Assembly (NCBI GenBank): GCA_023251275.1 | Contig: JAHEZC010000048.1 | Span: forward strand, 1-9,995 | Direction of reading: 5' to 3' | Origin: Parafilimonas sp. | GTDB lineage: Bacteria > Bacteroidota > Bacteroidia > Chitinophagales > Chitinophagaceae | Length of the DNA stretch: 9,995 nucleotides | Part shown: piece by piece, positions 5,807 through 9,995 of the stretch | Position numbering within the stretch: the first letter of the stretch is position 1 | Layout: each line of letters starts with the position of its first letter | Program-made: the position numbers and the translations under genes | The notes under the pieces: generated by a model | Databases searched by the model: none | What the model saw: only the letters and a program-made list of their open reading frames with translations | Told to the model about the DNA's origin: nothing

Positions 5807-6697
5807 TTATTCGATGATACGATTCCTGATATTATATTTTCTGCAAAGTAAATCCGCTTTTGATTTTAATTCATCATGGTATTTCCATGGTGCATAAAAT
5901 TTATCACCAAACAATAAATCATATTTTTCAACCAGTTCAGGTTTATATCGCTGCAAAAATTTATAATAAAGCGTTTTACTATCTGCCATGCCGTCGCCAA
6001 ATAAAGTTAATCCTCCGGCAAGAATATAATCTGCATCATGTTGTTTTGCTGCAGCAATTATTTTTTCCAATTCTTCTTCCGTGTCGCTGATAAAAGGAAG
6101 GATAGGTATGGCATTTACACCGGCAAGGAAACCTTCTGTTTTTAATTGCCGAATCAATTGAAGGCGTTGCAGTGGTGGCGCCGCTCCGGGTTCAAGTATA
6201 TTGCTGATCTTTTCATTTGTTGTGGAAAGAGATACAGATAATATTACGCCTCTTTTTAAAGATAGTTTCAGGTCAACAGGAAGAATGGCGACCTTATCAA
6301 TTTCTTTCAGCAATGCAATATCCCGTGTGATTAATGTTTGTTTTGTACTGATGAAAACGGGGAACCTGTATTTCAGTAAAAGTTCCAGAATGGCTTTTGT
6401 TATTTCAAGCTTTTCTTCGTGGTGCATATACGCATCCGTAGCAGAACCAACAGCCACGATACCATATTGATTTTTCTTTGCTCTCAACTGTAATTGCTTT
6501 TCCAATACCGGGAGTATGTTTGATTTTAAAGTCAATCGTTCATTCATATTTTCCCCATACTTACTTCCGCGTATATAGCAGTATAAACAGTTGCATGAGC
6601 AACCTTCAAAAGGATTAACGGAATATTCGTCAAGAAACCAGCTGTCGCGTTTTTTGTGTTTGTTCAAAACTGATTTTACTGATTTCTGTGAAAGCAT
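5807..6697 (-). CDS. SplB-related radical SAM protein (COG1533 type)
   Basis: A 296-residue radical SAM protein. The [4Fe-4S] motif CxxxCxxC is Cys33, Cys37, Cys40 in NPFEGCSCNCLYCYIRG, with an extra Cys35. VGSATDAYMHHEEK (83-96) matches the TDxYxxxE region typical of the COG1533 group, and ILSVSLSTTNEKISNILEPG (152-171) the SAM-binding beta-strand region. The family is related to spore photoproduct lyase. However, I find no cysteine where SplB has its catalytic Cys141 (about Ser85 here), and this lineage is not known to sporulate, so true photoproduct lyase activity is unlikely. The substrate of this group is unknown. The start at 6697 is 45 bp after bshC, and the stop is 2 bp before the AlkD-like gene. 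That tight spacing suggests a shared DNA or nucleotide repair role, but this is inference. Confidence 0.85.
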   Translation of the reverse strand: MLSQKSVKSVLNKHKKRDSWFLDEYSVNPFEGCSCNCLYCYIRGSKYGENMNERLTLKSNILPVLEKQLQLRAKKNQYGIVAVGSATDAYMHHEEKLEITKAILELLLKYRFPVFISTKQTLITRDIALLKEIDKVAILPVDLKLSLKRGVILSVSLSTTNEKISNILEPGAAPPLQRLQLIRQLKTEGFLAGVNAIPILPFISDTEEELEKIIAAAKQHDADYILAGGLTLFGDGMADSKTLYYKFLQRYKPELVEKYDLLFGDKFYAPWKYHDELKSKADLLCRKYNIRNRIIE

Positions 6698-6742
6698 AAA
6701 AAATATTGCAGCGATGATGAATGATAATAAACTGAAATTAAA

Positions 6743-8338
6743 TCAGGATAGGCTTATGATTCCAAAGTTTGGAGTTATTCCGTGTGAGTATTGAAGCAAC
6801 ACATCAATCAATTCTTTTCCATATTTTGAATACACCCCGGTAATGTTTTCAACTCGTTCCTGCAGGCTGTTGTTGGGAAACAGGGCTGATTTTATTTTCT
6901 GGATTTGCCTGAGTTCAGTTTCAAATTTTCTTTTTTCTGCACGCAGAATTTTCTTTTCCAGTTCCTGCAGTTTATGAATCGATTTTGCCCGCAATGCAGC
7001 AACGTGTTCATTCAGGGTTATATCCACTTGTGTGGTGAAGGATATAATTTCATTATAGAGGTCTTCAAACTTTTTTAATTGCCCGTTCAATCCAACCCTG
7101 TTGGAACTGTGCTTTGCAACTATTTTTGTCATCACCTCATGTTCTGAAGCAAAAAAATCCTTCAGATCAAGTGAAAGTTTTTCTGCTTTTTCTTTCCACA
7201 TTTCTTCAGCTAACAAAAATGAATTGCGTAAAAGTAAAACAGGGTAAGGAGTATTTGCCTCTGCAAAAACTTTCTTTAATTCAAGCCAGTAGGCCAGCTC
7301 CCCTCCCCCACCAATAAATGCAATGTTGGGTAAGACTGTTTCCTGGAATACACCACGCAAAATAACATTTGGACTAAATCTTTCCGGGTGTTGTTTCAGT
7401 TCATCCAATATTTCTTCTTTATGCCATGTAAGCTTTAAACTTTCGACCTTAAACCCTAAGCCTTCAGGTTCTATCCGCTCCCTCTTATTATCAATCAAAT
7501 AAAATAAATTTAATTCTCTTCCCGGTGCCTGCACTTTATATTGCTCTTCTAACACAGCAGTTGTTTCGTGAACTGCTCTACGGGAAAATTGCCCTGTAAG
7601 TTCTTTCTCAACAACATCAGCAAATAACTTTTTGAGGTTTGTATTGTCAGGAATAAGAACAAGCAGGCCATATTCACCAAAACAATCGTTTACAAAATGT
7701 AAGGTGGATTGTTGTATAGTGTTATCTACGCTGTATGCTTGCCGGAACATCTGCATTATTTCATTTCCATGCGGCAGTACACTTACCTGGCTTTGCAATT
7801 CGTCAATGAGTTTGATGAAAGCCTTATCCACCTTCATTCTGCCAACAGCACCGGTCTGTTTTGTCTGCCATTCATACCGCTTGCCATCAACGGTGATATT
7901 ATTTAATTCTGCAAAATCTGCATCCTCACTGCCCATATAATAAACCGGAACAAAATTGTATGCAGGCAATGCGGTTTTTAATTCTTGTGCAAGCTTTATC
8001 GCATGTAAAATCTTATAAATAAAATATAAAGGACCGGTAAAAATATTTAACTGGTGTGCAGTCGTTACAGTAAAAGTATTTTCATCTGAAAGCAAATGAA
8101 TGTTTTGTAAAACTTTTTCTGATACTTTTAAACCACTGTATTGTTTTTGTAATTCTTCAGCAAGAGCACGCCGATGAGGAAATTTTTTTCTGTTTGCAAC
8201 AGCTTCTTTAATCCCTTCTATGTCTGGCGGATGTTGATAAAATTGTTTCAGCCATTCATTCTGCTGCAGGTAATCAATCACAATTTTTGAAAAATATCCT
8301 GTTTGTTCATAAGATATATAACTACAGGCTGCTTCCAT
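6743..8338 (-). CDS. bshC: Putative cysteine ligase BshC (bacillithiol synthesis)
   Basis: BshC is credited with the last step of bacillithiol synthesis, adding cysteine to glucosaminyl-malate. The 531 residues match the family length and layout. The Rossmann-like core shows TVTTAHQLNIFTGPLYFIYK (90-109) and FVPVYYMGSEDADFAEL (129-145). A conserved central SPNVILRGVFQETVLP (322-337) and GGGGELAYW (343-351) follow. A long charged helix, probably the coiled coil seen in BshC (about 440-485), precedes NITGVYSKYGKELIDVLL (498-515). The frame is open to 8407, but the Bacteroidota N-terminus (SYISYEQTGYFSKIVIDYL) fits a start at 8338; the extra 23 residues look unrelated. No bshA or bshB is present here; in other genomes they commonly lie elsewhere. 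It follows rimO after 102 bp and precedes the radical SAM gene by 45 bp. Confidence 0.93.
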   Translation of the reverse strand: MEAACSYISYEQTGYFSKIVIDYLQQNEWLKQFYQHPPDIEGIKEAVANRKKFPHRRALAEELQKQYSGLKVSEKVLQNIHLLSDENTFTVTTAHQLNIFTGPLYFIYKILHAIKLAQELKTALPAYNFVPVYYMGSEDADFAELNNITVDGKRYEWQTKQTGAVGRMKVDKAFIKLIDELQSQVSVLPHGNEIMQMFRQAYSVDNTIQQSTLHFVNDCFGEYGLLVLIPDNTNLKKLFADVVEKELTGQFSRRAVHETTAVLEEQYKVQAPGRELNLFYLIDNKRERIEPEGLGFKVESLKLTWHKEEILDELKQHPERFSPNVILRGVFQETVLPNIAFIGGGGELAYWLELKKVFAEANTPYPVLLLRNSFLLAEEMWKEKAEKLSLDLKDFFASEHEVMTKIVAKHSSNRVGLNGQLKKFEDLYNEIISFTTQVDITLNEHVAALRAKSIHKLQELEKKILRAEKRKFETELRQIQKIKSALFPNNSLQERVENITGVYSKYGKELIDVLLQYSHGITPNFGIISLS

Positions 8339-8440
8339 AAAATGAAGTCGGAGGTTTGATTTACGAAGTAAGTTGAATTTATGAAGCAAGATAAACCGAT
8401 CATCCAAAAGTTACGCAAATCGAAAGAGTTTAAGAAATAA

Positions 8441-9748
8441 TTATACAACCGCTCCTTCTATATCGTAATCATAAGCTTTAATGATCTTTACATTTACAAA
8501 CCTGCCGATCATTAATTTCTTATCGGAATGAATAACCACTTCATTATCCACTTCCACACTGTCGAATTCAGTTCTGCCCAAATATCTTCCTGCTTCTTTC
8601 CTGTCAATGATCACTTTGAAGGTTTTTCCGATTTTTTCCCGATTTTTTTCATAACTGATTTCCTGCTGCACTTCCATGATCTCCTGTGCGCGCAATTGCT
8701 TTTCTTCTGAAGAAATATTGTCTTCAAGATCATGAGCCGATGTACCTTCTTCGTGGCTGTACGTAAAAATTCCAACCCTGTCAAATCTTTGTTGCTGCAA
8801 AAAAGTTTTCAATTCTTCCACATCATTTTTTGTTTCCCCGGGAAAGCCCGCAATGAGTGTAGTGCGTAAACAAATACCAGGAACTTTTTCGCGGATAGCT
8901 GAAATCAAGTCTTCCATTTCTTCTTTTGTAATTTGCCTGCGCATTGCTTTGAGCATATTATTGCTTGCATGCTGCAAAGGCATATCGAGGTAATTGCAGA
9001 TATTTTCACGTTCACTCATAACGTCCAATACTTCCAGTGGAAATTTGTTGGGATATGCATAATGGAGTCTTATCCATTCAAGGCCTTTGGTATCGCTAAG
9101 ATGTTTCAGCAAATCTGCCAGCATTCTTTTTTTATAAATATCGAGTCCATAATAGGTAAGTTCCTGTGCTATCAGCATAATTTCCTTTACTCCTTTCTGT
9201 ACAAGATTTTCAGCTTCGGCAATGATTGCTTTCATCGGTTTACTTACATGCACTCCACGCATAAGAGGAATGGCACAGAATGCACACATACGATTACAGC
9301 CTTCACTGATTTTTAAATAGGCATAATGCTTTGGAGTACTAAGCATTCGCTCACCTAACAATTCTTTTTTATAATCCGCATCGAATTGTTTTAGCAGCAA
9401 TGGAAGTTCCATCGTGCCAAACCATGCATCTACTTCCGGAATTTCAGTTTCGAGATCAGCGCGATAGCGTTGACTCAGGCAGCCCGTAACATATACTTTG
9501 TCAAGCCTTCCTTTTCGTTTTAATGCTACTTGCCGAAGAATAGTTTCAATGCTTTCCTCTTTGGCTTTATCAATGAAGCCGCAGGTATTTATCACCACGA
9601 TATTATGGTCAATCTTTTTATTTTCATGCACAGCATCAATCGAATTAGCATACAACTGTCCGCTAAGCAATTCACTATCCACGAGATTTTTACTGCATCC
9701 AAGTGTGATAATATTTACTTTATCTTTCTTTAATGTTTTAGTCTTCAT
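8441..9748 (-). CDS. rimO: Ribosomal protein S12 methylthiotransferase RimO
   Basis: RimO is a radical SAM enzyme that adds a methylthio group to the conserved Asp of ribosomal protein S12. The 435 residues show all three domains. The N-terminal UPF0004 domain has cluster cysteines Cys18 (ITLGCSKNLVDSE), Cys56 (INTCGFID) and Cys90 (VTGCLSQRY). The radical SAM domain has Cys151, Cys155, Cys158 in SEGCNRMCAFCAIPLMRG. A C-terminal TRAM domain spans about 371-434. GCSKNLVDSE and FCAIPxxRG distinguish it from MiaB, which has GCQMN-type N-terminal motifs. The MKTKTLKKDKVN start agrees with Bacteroidota homologues, and a perfect TAnnTTTG box lies 10 bp upstream. It is the first gene of the four-gene minus-strand block ending with the AlkD-like gene. 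Confidence 0.96.
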   Translation of the reverse strand: MKTKTLKKDKVNIITLGCSKNLVDSELLSGQLYANSIDAVHENKKIDHNIVVINTCGFIDKAKEESIETILRQVALKRKGRLDKVYVTGCLSQRYRADLETEIPEVDAWFGTMELPLLLKQFDADYKKELLGERMLSTPKHYAYLKISEGCNRMCAFCAIPLMRGVHVSKPMKAIIAEAENLVQKGVKEIMLIAQELTYYGLDIYKKRMLADLLKHLSDTKGLEWIRLHYAYPNKFPLEVLDVMSERENICNYLDMPLQHASNNMLKAMRRQITKEEMEDLISAIREKVPGICLRTTLIAGFPGETKNDVEELKTFLQQQRFDRVGIFTYSHEEGTSAHDLEDNISSEEKQLRAQEIMEVQQEISYEKNREKIGKTFKVIIDRKEAGRYLGRTEFDSVEVDNEVVIHSDKKLMIGRFVNVKIIKAYDYDIEGAVV

Positions 9749-9995
9749 AATAAGCAGGCAAAGGTAAGTGCTTAAGGGGATGTTTGAATGAATACCTGCA
9801 TATAAACGATGATGAGAAGCAGTTATTTAAAAACAAGTGAATTATTAAAATTTGTCACAGCTATCCGAACTTTTTTTAAAACCGCCAATTTAATCTGCTG
9901 AAAGTATTGATTTTACTGGATATTGGTAATGTTTCCTGAGAATAAAAGTCAACTCTAAAATCTGAATTCTGACTGACTAACCGGCGGAGCAGGTC
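9749..9995. other. Upstream region of rimO, no gene seen
   Basis: This 247-bp AT-rich stretch holds the likely rimO promoter at its left end. On the minus strand a frame is open from the window edge to a stop at 9876-9878 (39 codons, no start inside). It could be the tail of a gene lying beyond the window, but nothing in it is recognisable. No RNA gene or terminator was recognised. Confidence 0.4.
9759..9788 (-). promoter_or_regulatory. Predicted rimO promoter
   Basis: TACCTTTG (9766-9759) is a perfect match to the Bacteroidota -7 consensus TAnnTTTG and ends 10 bp before the rimO ATG. A TTC, one base off the TTG box, lies 19 bp further upstream (9788-9786). Transcription would start only about 5 nt before the ATG, giving an almost leaderless message. 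The -7 box is strong but the upstream box is weak. Confidence 0.4.

Noticed and set aside
5807..6697. Calling the radical SAM protein spore photoproduct lyase
   Set aside because: The catalytic cysteine region is not conserved, and the apparent lineage does not sporulate.
8339..8407. Upstream start for BshC giving 23 more residues
   Set aside because: The family N-terminus begins at about the 8338 ATG; the upstream residues are unlike BshC.
9876..9995. Minus-strand frame open to the window edge, 39 codons
   Set aside because: No recognisable protein features and short enough to be chance; only flanking sequence could decide.

Overview
The window looks like chromosomal DNA of a Bacteroidota bacterium, probably near Chitinophagaceae/Sphingobacteriia. 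Three things suggest this. The start of RimO (MKTKTLKKDK followed by GCSKNLVDSE) and the form of BshC (SYISYEQTGYFS, YYMGSEDADF) are the types I associate with that phylum. Genes lack clear Shine-Dalgarno sequences. Several starts are preceded by TTG plus TAnnTTTG-like boxes, the Bacteroidota promoter pattern. The DNA is AT-rich and codon use looks even across the window. I see no transposase, integrase, phage gene, CRISPR array, tRNA or rRNA.

Layout. At 1-156 there is a non-coding stretch with a small REP-like hairpin. At 157-1188 (minus) lies a secreted transglutaminase-like protein, divergent from an unrecognised 85-residue ORF at 1342-1599 (plus). Next on the minus strand are YajQ (1765-2256) and a secreted YafK-type L,D-transpeptidase-fold protein (2374-3126). 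Divergent from the latter are purK (3366-4484) and purE (4683-5231) on the plus strand, which together convert AIR to CAIR in purine synthesis. Converging on purE is a four-gene minus-strand block read as rimO (8441-9748), bshC (6743-8338), a SplB-like radical SAM gene (5807-6697) and an AlkD-type DNA alkylation repair gene (5235-5804). The last two are 2 bp apart. The final 247 bp hold the likely rimO promoter and nothing else I can support. No gene-free stretch exceeds 300 bp.

How the genes relate. PurK and PurE act consecutively. The minus-strand block mixes translation (S12 modification by RimO), thiol/redox protection (bacillithiol synthesis by BshC) and DNA protection (AlkD-like, and possibly the radical SAM protein). 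A stress or damage-protection link is only an inference from order and spacing. The window is mostly housekeeping, and I did not find a convincing new multi-gene system. The best leads are regulatory: inverted repeats placed between the predicted -33 and -7 boxes of three different minus-strand promoters (a perfect 20-bp palindrome at yajQ, an 8-bp-arm repeat at the L,D-transpeptidase gene, a weaker one at the transglutaminase gene). The radical SAM/AlkD pair is the other lead.
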